64,000 nt of DNA from Brachypterus glaber (Eukaryota; Arthropoda; Insecta; Coleoptera; Kateretidae), in contig OY294051.1 of NCBI GenBank assembly GCA_958510825.1, positions 35,340,393-35,404,392 on the forward strand. Direction: 5' to 3'. A model generated the notes under the pieces. The model worked only from the letters and a program-made list of their open reading frames with translations. It had not been told where the DNA came from and made no database searches. Shown here piece after piece: positions 21,901 to 31,647 of the stretch (the stretch's first letter is position 1; each line of letters opens with the position of its first letter). The position numbers and the translations under genes were made by a program.

Positions 21901-22873
21901 TAAAACATTTTGTACAAAATATGGAAGGAATTAAAATGGACCAGGGCCAAGTATTATTAAGGAATTTCGTTTTTAATCATGATAAGGTAAGTACTACTTA
22001 CTAAATATTCACTATAAAAAGTAAACTGAATATTCAGTTATAAATGAATAGAAAATCTGCAGTTGTTATCCTATACACTTGAATTTTAATTTTTTACAAT
22101 AATTTTTGTTTAACCTCGTACTATTCTACTTAATTAAGCATCCTCTAAGTCCAGGACTTGTGTGGGCTAGTAGTAGAGGGAACCACCGGCTTTAATTGAC
22201 TTTCGAACCAATTTATAGGGAGTGTTCGCTTCACTTACGCCTTCGCCAAATTTCAGTCATTAATTAGCTGAAAAAGGCAAATCGGCGCCGGTGAGAATCG
22301 AACTCACGCTATTTGTGTAGTAAACTCGGTCAAGTACGACGCGGTAGTCCACTATACCAATCCACCCGTCCGTCCTAAATATTCAGTTACAAATGGTTAG
22401 GAAGTTATGTGCCTAAATAGATGTACTTTAATTTTTATTAAAAACGCTATAGTTCTAAAGTCGCGTACTTTACCATTTAAGGAAGGACATTAAATTGTTG
22501 CGTTTTTTTTAACAAAAATTAAAGTACAATTGTATAGGTTAATAACTTTCGATTTCCTATCCATTTGTAACTGAATATTCAGTTTAATTTTTATAGTGTT
22601 CTATTATTTTTAATAAACAAGACTGGACAAAATAAAAAACTTCATATTGTCAATGTAATGAGTCATACTAATGACCAATGGATCATGCTAAAAAAGAAAA
22701 TTTTTAAAAACTGTGCTATTATAATATATTTCTAAATCAGACTTTCGCTGGTGTTCATAAAAATATTTTTTTTACAGGATATGCCGACTTTTGTGCAACA
22801 TTTACAAAGGTTTGTAAATGAGGCTCAACATTACAGGCTGTGCAATAGAACATCTAGTAATAATGTTAACTAA
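12932..22873 (+). CDS. ebo: Exportin-6 (profilin-actin nuclear export receptor)
   Basis: Seventeen exons: 12932-12934, 13061-13267, 13330-13527, 14114-14291, 15052-15290, 15529-15701, 16697-16903, 17079-17187, 17486-17578, 17698-17875, 18119-18263, 18348-18882, 19199-19365, 19634-19834, 20701-20929, 21753-21986 and 22778-22873. The sum is 3192 bases, 1063 residues plus stop, with every phase consistent. Diagnostic segments are LAIEQLMEEFF near the start, the importin-beta N-terminal region (~30-100), QDWPSRYPNFLNNIL, LLRTTSEEF, TATPPPSPT, the DDNETEWQIFLKSTIEI block, and an all-helical HEAT-like C-terminal half. Human XPO6 is 1125 residues. Known family role: RanGTP-dependent export of actin bound to profilin. 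The Drosophila gene is called ellipsoid body open; the symbol is by orthology. Introns contain several small hairpin elements, a tandem duplication and a SINE. Confidence 0.95.
13803..13905. repeat. Imperfect tandem repeat in exportin-6 intron 3
   Basis: A 30-base unit beginning AACGAATTAAATCAGATACA occurs twice about 70 bases apart. It lies within a longer zone (13630-13910) of diverged GATTCAAAC/GTTTGAATC words on both strands, likely a decayed element. Confidence 0.6.
14446..14570. mobile_element. Short MITE in exportin-6 intron 4
   Basis: Inverted ends GTACTAGATAGGTAGGTTTG and its inverse AAACCTGCCTATCCAGTAC. The direct repeat TTTACAATTTATTA lies on both sides (14432-14445 and 14571-14584), consistent with target duplication or flanking sequence of the element. 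Non-coding. Confidence 0.6.
15888..15990. repeat. Dispersed repeat in exportin-6 intron 6
   Basis: Reverse-complement copy of 59514-59616. Shared words include GGGTATCG, GGGCTAAATCGCCTGCGATA and CATGCTTATAGATACATAAA. The ends are not defined. It indicates a low-copy interspersed family with one copy in the gene and one in the desert. Confidence 0.7.
18944..19051. mobile_element. 108-base hairpin MITE in exportin-6 intron 12
   Basis: Inverted ends AAGACTACACGACAAAAACG and TTTTTGTCGTGTAGTCTT, with an inner GCACGGTATACCGTGC palindrome in the centre. It should fold into a nearly complete stem. Non-coding. Confidence 0.75.
19413..19503. mobile_element. 91-base hairpin MITE in exportin-6 intron 13
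   Basis: Inverted ends CAATGGACGTTTTTGGCG and CGCCAAAAACGCATTG, one base offset. The loop is about 55 bases. It is short and non-coding, within the intron 19366-19633. Confidence 0.65.
19835..20700. other. Exportin-6 intron 14
   Basis: Contains a perfect 16-base palindrome CAGTCCACGTGGACTG at 20249-20264 and a small inverted repeat AGAGCCTTAATGT / ACATTAAGGCACTCT at 20489-20540. An open frame at 20116-20433 has no recognisable protein content and no splice logic with the gene, so it is treated as chance. Confidence 0.5.
20937..21214 (+). repeat. 139-base tandem duplication in exportin-6 intron 15
   Basis: Two adjacent, apparently identical 139-base units (20937-21075 and 21076-21214), each starting CCTAAAAACTTAATCTGTAT. 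The first unit begins only about 8 bases inside the intron donor. The identity indicates a recent slippage or unequal crossing-over event, or an assembly artefact. Confidence 0.9.
22010..22598. mobile_element. Fold-back element in exportin-6 intron 16, interrupted by a SINE
   Basis: Left arm starts CACTATAAAAAGTAAACTGA; the right arm is its inverse and ends TTTTTATAGTG. Both arms contain the palindrome ACTGAATATTCAGT. A second left-type arm segment (AATATTCAGTTACAAATGG at 22379) follows an inserted SINE, so the structure is composite: arm, SINE, arm, spacer, inverted arm. Confidence 0.65.
22120..22374 (-). mobile_element. tRNA-derived SINE
   Basis: On the minus strand the head (22374 downward) has an A-box-like TGGTATAGTGG and a B box GTTCGATTC inside a perfect GTGAG/CTCAC T-arm stem, spaced as in a tRNA promoter. 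An unrelated tail of about 150 bases follows. The acceptor stem does not pair properly, so I read this as a tRNA-derived SINE and not a working tRNA gene. It is inserted inside the fold-back element 22010-22598. Confidence 0.65.
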
Positions 22874-23660
22874 TAAAAACTAAACATGTATGTTCGCAAA
22901 ATTTAGACAATTTTTTTACCTCAACTAAAAAATCTGGATTTTCTGATTTGGACTCGGGAGCAAAAATTGCGGACTAACGTTTCTACCAAGGTACACCAAA
23001 GTAAAGTCATCTTGATTTCTCTACTTCTAACTTTCATAGTTCCCAACAATCCTACACTTTAACAACCCTACTTCGTATCATTCGTAATAATAATAATAAT
23101 AATAACCCTACCCCTTACTATATGTATATGCAATCCAGCTAACTGAAGTCATTTAAACAACACTCTTTAAGCCATACTAGTATGTTATAGTTAAGTTAAT
23201 AAAATTTGGTTTTAGTTACCTTAAAATTCCCTAAATTTTAAGGTTACTGAAATTTCACTGAAGTGTTTCTTTTGGCGCATGCGCATACATTTACAATAAG
23301 TGTACTTTATGAAATGAAAGATAATTAAATTGAAAATTACAAAGGATAATTTCTCTATGTCACACTACTGTAGGAATGTTATGGAGTACAGATGTTAGGG
23401 AGTAGGGAAATTAAGAATATATATGTTAGTCTGCCGCAAATATTACATAGAAAATGTTTTTACCATGTTGTGGTACAAATTTGAAAAAAAAACTTTGTCA
23501 ATAAGTGTTATAGTGAAATATTTATCTTATTTAAATAATTTAAATTCATTTTAATTAAAATAGGTTTATGTATTTATGTTAATGATAATTTTTATTGTTT
23601 TTGTATTTAGTTACGAATTTCAATTATTGTATTATTATAATTATTAAAATAAATTAAAAT
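22874..23660 (+). terminator. Exportin-6 3' UTR and polyadenylation signals
   Basis: The stop is at 22871-22873. AATAAA hexamers occur at 23198-23203 and 23648-23653. The first sits inside a stretch (about 23145-23212) that matches the right end of the TIR element at 38899-39515. Which signal is used cannot be told from sequence. The second is followed by T-rich sequence. Confidence 0.5.
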
Positions 23661-23696
23661 GTGTTTTTTATATATAGTTTATTTTTAAAGAAATAC

Positions 23697-24575
23697 AGGC
23701 CTCCCGCTTGTCATAAAATGACCCAGATTGTCCTAAAATCGTCATAAAATTAAATCACTGTCATAAAAGTCATAATATATCATAAAATAATCATATTGTT
23801 TACTTTCGAGGGACCTGGGAGAGATTGTTTTTTATAATTTCTGACGTTTTTTGATTGTTTATAAAAAGTCTCGCAAAATGTCGAAATTTGTTTTCATATG
23901 ATAAAAATTTATTAAATAAGGAAAACAATCACGCAGTGTTGAACTGTTACAATCTGGTAGCGCAGTGCACTGTTCTAAAATTAGAATAGACTATCAAATT
24001 TGTAAAAATTTTCGCCTGTGGCTTTTACAATTTTTCTTTAAGACTGTAAAGACTTTTTAGTAAATAGCTAAACAATATTAAATTAAAAAATAAAAATAAA
24101 ATTCGTTGATGAAGGGCAGACGACAATGCTTTTAATTGTCACTTTTTTTAAAATTCGAGTTTGAAAATGAAAACTTTTGGGTGGGAAGAAAAATTTAGTA
24201 AGCAAATTTTACTTTACACTCCCCCTCGACAAAACAAAAAGCGGGGTAATAGCCTCTGGTAAAGAGTTAAACAATATTAAATTAAAAAAAAAAACGTCAG
24301 AAGTTAATAAAATTCGTAAAACATTCGCCTGCGGCGCTAATTTAGTTAATAAAGGGCTGACGACCATGTTTTTAGTCGTCACTTTTTTTAAACTCAAGTT
24401 TTAAACATTTAAGCTTGTAATTTGTAAAAATTTTCGCCTAGTGTGTTAGAGCTTTCTTGCTTTTTTTATGAAATTTCAAATTGTAACACTTTTTTGCCCA
24501 AATATTGTCATAAAATTTGTCATAAAATGTCTAAAATTGTCAAAAAATCATAAAAAAAATTGGTGGGACCCCTGG
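23697..24575. repeat. Decayed repeat with internal duplication and GTCATAAAAT words
   Basis: GTCATAAAAT recurs at both ends (about 23710-23790 and 24505-24555). The middle has two related units, each with AACAATATTAAATTAAAAAA, GACGAC and GTCACTTTTTTTAAA (about 24060-24170 and 24260-24405). The small open frames within are low-complexity. Probably an old non-autonomous element. Confidence 0.5.
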
Positions 24576-24863
24576 AAATAGCTTAATCGAGTTTTTATTA
24601 ATAACTAAGGGCGTTAGAACGATAAATTTTAGTTGCAGATCCAGCTTTTCTAGAAAAAAAAAATAATAAATAGGAGATGGGTAATACCCATTGGGTATAC
24701 TAAAATAAATATACAACATGTAGTGTAAAAAATATTTTTGTTTTGTTTTCAAACTAATAATATTTATTTCTAATACAGTTCATATAACAACAGAATATAG
24801 TCTATATATTATTACACAATATTTAAATATAACTTTTAATACTATCTACTATAATTTCGTTAT

Positions 24864-25379
24864 ATTTTTAATACTGAATGTTATTTGTTAATACATATTT
24901 TTTATTTATATCGCCACAATTGGTATTTAATACTTTACTTGTGATATTAAATACTGGAATGGGTGTATTGTATACAAAATGTTGTCATACTAACATAGAG
25001 ACCGTGCTGGTACATTTGGATGCCCACGCAACATGTGTTAATTGATACTGTTTACCGATTGTAAATTTTTCTGAATACTGTAACTTACTTTAAACTAGAT
25101 CAGTAATACAAATTAACAACGACTCGAAGTATACCATAATATAAGTGTGATATGCTTTACCAAATGTTACGGTAATTTTTACTATAACATGCTAGTATTA
25201 ATAAACACATGTTGCGTGGGGATCCAAATGTCCCAGCACGGTCTCTATGTTAGTATGAAAACATTTTGTGTACAATACACACATTGCAGTATTTAATATC
25301 ACAAGTAAAGTATTAAATACCAATGGTGGTGATATAAATATCAAATATGTATTTACAAATAAAATTTAGTACTAAAATT
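24864..25379. mobile_element. Fold-back element with ~200-base arms
   Basis: The left arm 24864-25060 and right arm about 25180-25379 are reverse complements with few mismatches; for instance GAGACCGTGCTGG pairs with CCAGCACGGTCTC, and TTACTTGTGATATTAAATAC is mirrored on the other side. The loop is about 120 bases. No coding capacity. Confidence 0.8.
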
Positions 25380-26409
25380 ACAATGACATTTGCTGAGTGT
25401 AGAATAAAATAGAACGATATTTTATGATATTTTACTTTAATTTAAAACTTATTTAACTTATTTTTTGGTTTGATAAAAATAAAATATAATGATATGTTGT
25501 TTCAAGATACAGTACAGTTTTTTTTCAGATTTAGTGCACTTTATCACAAAATTACCATTTTATTTTCGCACAACTTTTATTGAAACTAAATCTCACTTGC
25601 AAGCTTGTTTAAAAACGAATTCACTAAGGTTCACGAGTTGTTTGAAAAAAAATATTGTTTATAATAAAAAATAATGGCCCTATGCCAAATTTATTTTTTG
25701 CTACTTTTTATTCTTTAGTAAACGCACGGACGCGCTGTTATTTTTCGTCTTTATGATACCATTTTTTTCTAATAATTCGTTAACGTCATTCATAAGGATA
25801 ATTTTTATAAAAAAAAGTCTTTTGGCCTCTTACTGAGAAAAGCGATTTTTATATCTTTTAACTTTTTTAACTTTAACTTTTAACTTTTTTCGTAAATTTT
25901 ACGTTTTTAAAGATTCCCCTACAACAACGAAAATGGATAAAGAATAGTTTTTAAACAAGCAGGACGAAAAAAAGTGTTAATTTTGTGGTATAGTGCACTC
26001 AATCTGAGGCCGCACTTTTCCAAAAACTAAATGTTCAAAGGACGGACCAAAAATAAAAATAAATACATACACTTAAAAAAATACATTAAAATAAATAATC
26101 AAAACCTGATTTGTTCCATTTCCAGCCCTATTTAGAAATAATCAGGTTCTTTTATTGAAAAACATTTTAAATTTCTAGCCTAAAAAGATAAAAATAATAT
26201 TTTATTACTTAAATATTACATTAAAATTTGTTAAAAAAAACTAATACAAAGAAACAATTATTTTTGTTTCGTTGCATAAATTTTTTTTTCTTCAGTATAT
26301 TATAGTTGGAATTATTTTTCTATTCTATTTCTTTTTGACTAGATTCGACGATTTTTTTAAAACCTGAAACAAAAAAAAATATTAAAACCGTGAAGATATA
26401 AAATGTATT
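25380..26409. other. Gene-free stretch, nothing recognised
   Basis: AT-rich with short homopolymers. One 61-codon frame (25489-25674) shows no domain and reads as chance. Confidence 0.5.
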
Positions 26410-27295
26410 CCCTGGTAGAAAAGTACAAAAGTACATAAATCTAACTTAACATTAGATTAGTGACATTTTTATGATTAGTCTCAAACGTTATACAAAAACG
26501 TTATAAAATATATAAATCTAACCTTAAAAACTAACGTTTGACAAAAACATTGTAAAATATATAAATCTAACTTTAAAACCTAACGTTTGACAAAAACGTT
26601 ATAAAATACATAAATCTAACCTTAGTTTCCTAACTAAATTCTAACCTTTTTCTAACCTTTTTCTAACCTTATTCTAACTTTAAATATTTTTTAAATTTCC
26701 ATTATTAATACGTATAATATAGTAGAAAATACTCATTTCAGACAGCTATGTGCCTAGGTTTGATATTTATTATTTCTATAATAAGTTTAAAAAAATATCC
26801 CCCAAAAGTCAAAATTATAGTAAGTCTGGCAACGCTGTACTAGAATTGAAAAAATATTTTAAGATTATGAATGTATAAATAAATATTAACTAACTAAATA
26901 TAAAGTTTTTCTGAGAGGTAAACGTATTTATCGAAGTATAACAGCATATTACACGAAAAATATTTAGGGCCACCTAAAAAGATAGCCATTTTATAAATAA
27001 ATGTAACGAAATTATGTTTAAAAATATTATGATTGCTAAAATATATTAAGATTTATTTATATGAATAAATTTGTCTCCAGCTGCCATTTTATGATGCAGG
27101 TAGAAATTTCCTACTTGGCCACGCCCCCTCCGAAAGTTAGAAATTAAACGTACTTCTAACGTTAGATTAAAGTTTGTAACTAACGTTTGATTCTAACGTT
27201 AAAAAGCGGGACATTTGCACATATTTTATAACGTACTTTTATACAGTTTTCTAACGTTAGAAAAACGTTATTCTAACGTTAAATTTCTACTAGGG
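26410..27295. mobile_element. CCCTAGTAGAAA-ended element
   Basis: Left end CCCTGGTAGAAAAGT, right end AATTTCTACTAGGG. Inside, about three diverged 60-base units with AAATCTAAC and AACGTTTGACAAAAAC occupy 26440-26640, and TAACGTTA-rich words the right end. Related pieces lie at 49222-49347 and, inverted, 52535-52800. It lies just downstream of the Tk 3' end. Confidence 0.7.
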
Positions 27296-27607
27296 ATGTA
27301 TTGATACTATCATATTATGATCGTCACGACTGTAGGCCCCCTTATTTTTTTGCTAAAAAAAATTCTGTAGGCACGGGTGAAGCTTCTTTTCAGAGGCGAG
27401 AAGTGCATTTTTTACCTTGGAAGTGCTTGAAAAAACTTGGAACTACATAAACAAAGTTGAAAAAAATTTGCAAGTACTTCCAAAAAGTGGAAGCAGGTGT
27501 ACATTTTTCGTAAATCCCCCCTCGCCAATATGTAAAAATTGTGCTTCCGCTTTTGTAAAAGTACGCTAAGCGTTTGGGTTTGGGTACTTACTTAAAATTC
27601 TAGACAT

Positions 27608-30600
27608 TTAGTTTTCATTAATTTGATTATCCTGCCTATCACCCAAAGTTTGGAATTCATCTTCATTCTGATCCGTCAACAACAACATCAACTGATTCAT
27701 ATCCAAATCTTGCCCCAAACGAACCAATTCATCGTTGGTGTAATAACTCGATCCTGAAACGTCATTTGCCATCTTTTTGCCCCTAACGCCAACAAATTTC
27801 CCTCGGAATTCATATGGGTACTTTTTTCCTCTCATTCCGAAAAATCCAAGGTTATTTCTTTGTAGTTTTTTGCCCCGCATTCCTATAAAACCAGATGGTG
27901 CTCGTTTTTCTTCAAATAAAATATTTTCGTCTACGTCCTTTTTGCCTCTCATTCCGAAGAAACCCATAGATGGGACTCTTTTTTCGCTAAAATAGTCGCT
28001 GTATGGTTGGTAATTCTGTTCTTTTTTGCCCCGCATTCCGAAGAACCCAGTTGGAACTCGTTTATTTGCATCTGAAAAAAAAAACTATTATTTAAAATAA
28101 CCCTTTATGGAACAAAACTAATATTTTTTTTTGGTTAAGTTGAATCAACAAATTTTTGTCAAGTTTACTCGATCGGTTATTGCTTTATCTAAAGTTTATT
28201 TTTTAAGGTATAGTTTTTTTAAACCTTCCCGCTTGTAAACAATCTCGAAATTACCATAGCAACGTAAGATACGCATGCGTCGTAAGCGAAATGACTAGGC
28301 CCAATTTACACAACCGTAAAACGTTGACCTGCCATTAACGAGAACAATACAATGGTTTATTCCTCTAAATTATTGGAATAAAAGCGATTTTATAGCAAAT
28401 TTTGTTTCTACAGGAATACAAAAGTGTTTTTAGCAACAGCTTTATCAGTTCTCTTTTTTACATCAAAACATCATAAAAACAAAGTAAGTAAACAAAAATT
28501 ATAAATTTTGGTTATGTTGACATTCTAAACAAGCCACATGCTTCAGTGTAAATTGGACTTTGTGGAGTATTTAGCGGCAAATTTAAAATAAGTATACCTT
28601 AAAAAAATAAATTTTAGTTTGTGTCTTATTGTGTTTAGGTGGTTGGTCGGTTTGGGCGTTTTTAAAAAATCGATTTTCGGTTCTTTATAATAATAATAAT
28701 GTATTCATCCAAAAGATCTTTTTACAGATATAGGATATGTCAAAAAAATAACAGCTAATTTAAATATATTTTGTAAAATTAAATGCTAAATTAAATCAAC
28801 CGCGTAAAAGGCTTCAGATATCAATATGGTTTTAACTTTTCCAACAAACTTTAAATATGACAGATTTCTAATAGTAAGTGGCAGTTTATTGTATAATTGT
28901 GCTCCGAGGTAAAAAATGCTATTTTCATATAGTCTAAAACGGTGAATAGGATATTCCAGTGTATTACCACCATGTCTAGTTTCATAGTCATGATTTTCGT
29001 TTAGGAGAATAAATTGGTCTAAGTTAATAATTTATTAAGTCAGTTAATAATAACACTTTTACTTGGGATATATTATGTGTTTTATTAATTATTTAATTAA
29101 TTAAAATGGTAAAGAATATAGGTACTATTGTTATATTTAACCCCCCTAAAACCACGCTCGAGCTGGAAAAACCCACTGTCAAGCTGGGAAATAGGAAAAT
29201 TAATTTTCCTAAATATTTCCCACTTAATTGAGTGACAGAGATGGGAAATCGGTAAAATAGTTGGGAAAATTGATTGGCAGAGTTAAGAAATTGATTGAGG
29301 CGAAGACCTTTTTTTAATTTTTTTGGTCAGTAAATTTATGAGTTTGCCAGAGTAGAGCGGCACAGTCGGAAAGATTGTTAGATGCGAGCATCTTTTTTGT
29401 TTTTTTTTAATAATGGAAATTATCTGTCTCTCACCCAAAATAATGACTCGGATACCCCTATACGTATACCCCACATGGCGACGTCTCTGCTTATATATCG
29501 TCGGCTTACAAGTAAAGAGCACTAAGTCCAAAAACATGGTTTTGAGATATTGACAAATTTAACTTTCACTGTTGTTTTTTAATTTTTGTAATAATTGGTA
29601 CAAAAATGCACGTTTCCCCAAACAAACACTCAGTCGCTTAGTGCAGAAACATTTGAAATAATCTACAAGTAAAATGCACTAAGTGCACTAAGTGACTTGG
29701 TGTCTATTGCCAGATAAAATTTTATTCAAAATCAAACTGGTGCGTTTTGTATAGTGGGTAACTGTCTTGGCAGTCCACCTAGAAGTTAGTTCGGTTTACC
29801 TGTACATAGATCATCAAAAATTAATTACAGTACCCTAAAAATCCCATTTTTGCAAAAAAGTGACTTAGTGCCTTTTACTTGTAAGCCGACGATATATTAT
29901 AATATACTATTGTAACAATTACGATGCAATGTTAACTAATGCAATCCTAACAGGATTCCACTTAAATGATTAATTTAAATTCACACTTGCTTTCATTTAT
30001 GTATGTGAAAATAACTCAACACTTTAGTAAAAGATGATTAATTGTAGATAAAAAGGATATATCCTTTTTAAAAGAGGAGTAATGTGTATATTTAAAATAA
30101 AATTAAAAGCTTTTAAATAAATTAAGGTATTTTATACCGTATTAAGCGAGATATCACAAAAAATTACGTTATTTTGTGATGTACCTCGCTCCAAATTCTA
30201 CAGACGAAGACATTCCCAAGCGAGAACTTTAGATAAAGAAAAAATATAATCCAAATCTTAAGTCTCTAGCTCAATGCGCTCTCGAGTAGTTACATATTTT
30301 ATTAACTAATGTTTGAGTTTATTGGAGCACGTCAGATAAAAAGAGAGACTTTCGTGAGTCGTGAGGAAAAAGGAGACTAAAATATTGTAAGGACAAAAAC
30401 GAGACAAAGACTCTATTATAACGACAAACAATTTCTCCACGGGAGCAAAATTTTGAGAAAATGTTTTTCCTCTCGAGATTATTTGTCACACTTATGCTCT
30501 TAAAAAATTGTAGTCTCTTTTTTCCTCACGACTCGCGGGAGCATTTCTTTTGTTCTGACGTGCTCAATTATCTCTTTAACTGTTGCTTACCATATCCTAC

Positions 30601-30939
30601 AATTTCCAAGTCCTTCTTGCCTCTCATACCCATAAACCCAAAGGGTACCCTTTTATAAACAACCTCTGGATATTCATATCCTTGCCATAAATCGTACGGT
30701 TTTTTACCCCGCATACCCATGAATCCAGTTGGTGCTCTTTTGTCCATGAACCGGGAATCATTTTCGACGGTTTCTGGGGATTCGGGTGCCATTTTTGAAA
30801 TTTGTGAGTTGTCCACGGATTTTTTGCCCCGGACACCTGTGAACCCCAAGGGGGCCCTTTTGTGGTGATCATCTGCGTAGACGGCGGAGTGTATACTGAG
30901 CAGGAGAACCAGGAGTGGTACTGTTGTTTTTGAGTGCAT
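27608..30939 (-). CDS. Tk: Tachykinin-related peptide precursor
   Basis: Two coding exons, 30591-30939 and 27608-28071, join as TAT G|AT GCA (phase 1) into 270 residues. The start is ATG 30937-30939, three bases after a CAG acceptor (exon from 30944), so at least one upstream non-coding exon exists. Residues 1-22 are a signal peptide (hydrophobic LLVLLLSIHSAV, cleavage after YA). Eight amidated peptides end in Gly-Lys-Lys: APLGFTGVR, APTGFMGMR and VPFGFMGMR in exon one, then VPTGFFGMR, VPSMGFFGMR, APSGFIGMR, LQRNNLGFFGMR and YPYEFRGKFVGVR. Six are preceded by Lys-Arg. A 54-residue acidic tail follows. FxGxR-amide peptides are the insect tachykinins, acting on Gq-coupled receptors in brain and gut; secretion and function are by family knowledge. 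A GTAAGT after the stop suggests a possible 3' UTR intron. Confidence 0.95.
29493..29897. mobile_element. MITE in Tk intron, ~405 bases
   Basis: Inverted ends ATATATCGTCGGCTTACAAG and CTTGTAAGCCGACGATATAT, extended inward by AAGAGCACTAAGTC / GACTTAGTGCC. AAGTGCACTAAGTGACTT-type words recur in the middle, again resembling the ends. Non-coding. Confidence 0.8.
30325..30565. mobile_element. Hairpin element beside the Tk 5' splice site
   Basis: Inverted ends GAGCACGTCAGATAAAAAGA and TTTTGTTCTGACGTGCTC, with a further paired stretch GTGAGGAAAAAGGAGACTA / TAGTCTCTTTTTTCCTCAC. It ends 19 bases from the Tk donor GTAAGC (30585-30590) on the intronic side. Confidence 0.75.
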
Positions 30940-31448
30940 TATATCTGAAACCAAGGGATAAGGAATATTTTAAAATTTGACATTTTTTTGAAAATTTTTG
31001 GTTATGAAAAAAATGACTTTTCTCGGATACGTAGAAAGAAAGATTACTTTACAAAGTCATCTTGGTAGAAAAGCATTATTGCTTTTTGTTTTCTTATTAA
31101 TAAAATATAAAAATAGAGCCATTCAAGTATTACGTAACACACTTTTTGGTCAATTTTGACCCCCTCTGATTCCCTGGCGAAACGCCGCAAAATTCGGTTT
31201 TAACAGGTTTATGATCAAATTTTGCCACTGTGCGTGTGGTTTTGACAAATTAAGGATCAGAGAGGTTTTTTATTGTAAAATTTGTTTAAATCGCTAAGAA
31301 AAAAAACTTGTGATAACAGTCTGGTTAAGAGTATCGACAATTTTATGATATTTCTTTTGACATGTGCAACGTTAACACCCCCCCCCCCCAAGACTCTCCA
31401 CCACTGGAAATAAAAAAAATATGTAATTTTTTTATAAAGCATACAGAG

Positions 31449-31647
31449 CGATTATAAAGTGTCGAACAGTTTGAAAAGAAAATACTCTTCGTTTGAAGCC
31501 ACGCCTCTGTTAGAGTTGTGCGCGACAAGCCCATGTGATTGCTACGTACAACAGCTCGGTGGCCAGTAAAACGCACACAGCTTTTTTGCATTTTACTCAT
31601 CGCTAATGCCAGTTTTGCATTAAAAAGTGTTCGGCACTTTATAATCG
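31449..31647. mobile_element. 199-base MITE upstream of Tk
   Basis: Inverted ends CGATTATAAAGTGTCGAACA and GTGTTCGGCACTTTATAATCG. The interior is less AT-rich than its flanks and non-coding; two open frames across it (31343-31600 minus and others) have no domain. Confidence 0.75.

Larger units (their letters stand above)
28072..30590 (-). other. Tk intron between the two peptide exons
   Basis: 2519 bases with donor GTAAGC (30585-30590) and a long T tract before CAG at the acceptor. It holds two MITE-like hairpins (29493-29897, 30325-30565) and (AAT)n at 28688-28700. No other coding exon was found; a third peptide exon with FxGxRGKK would have been recognisable. Confidence 0.75.

Noticed and set aside
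22285..22360. Possible tRNA gene on the minus strand (A box, B box and perfect T-arm).
   Set aside because: The acceptor stem does not close, and the stretch continues into a long non-tRNA tail within a transposon; tRNA-derived SINE fits better.
24177..24404. 75-codon frame with an antisense partner at 24209-24397.
   Set aside because: Lies in duplicated low-complexity repeat sequence; Lys/Asn-rich, no family.
30624..30872. Minus-strand frame of 82 codons overlapping Tk.
   Set aside because: Alternate frame of the tachykinin exon; its Trp- and Pro-rich content is a shadow of the peptide repeats.
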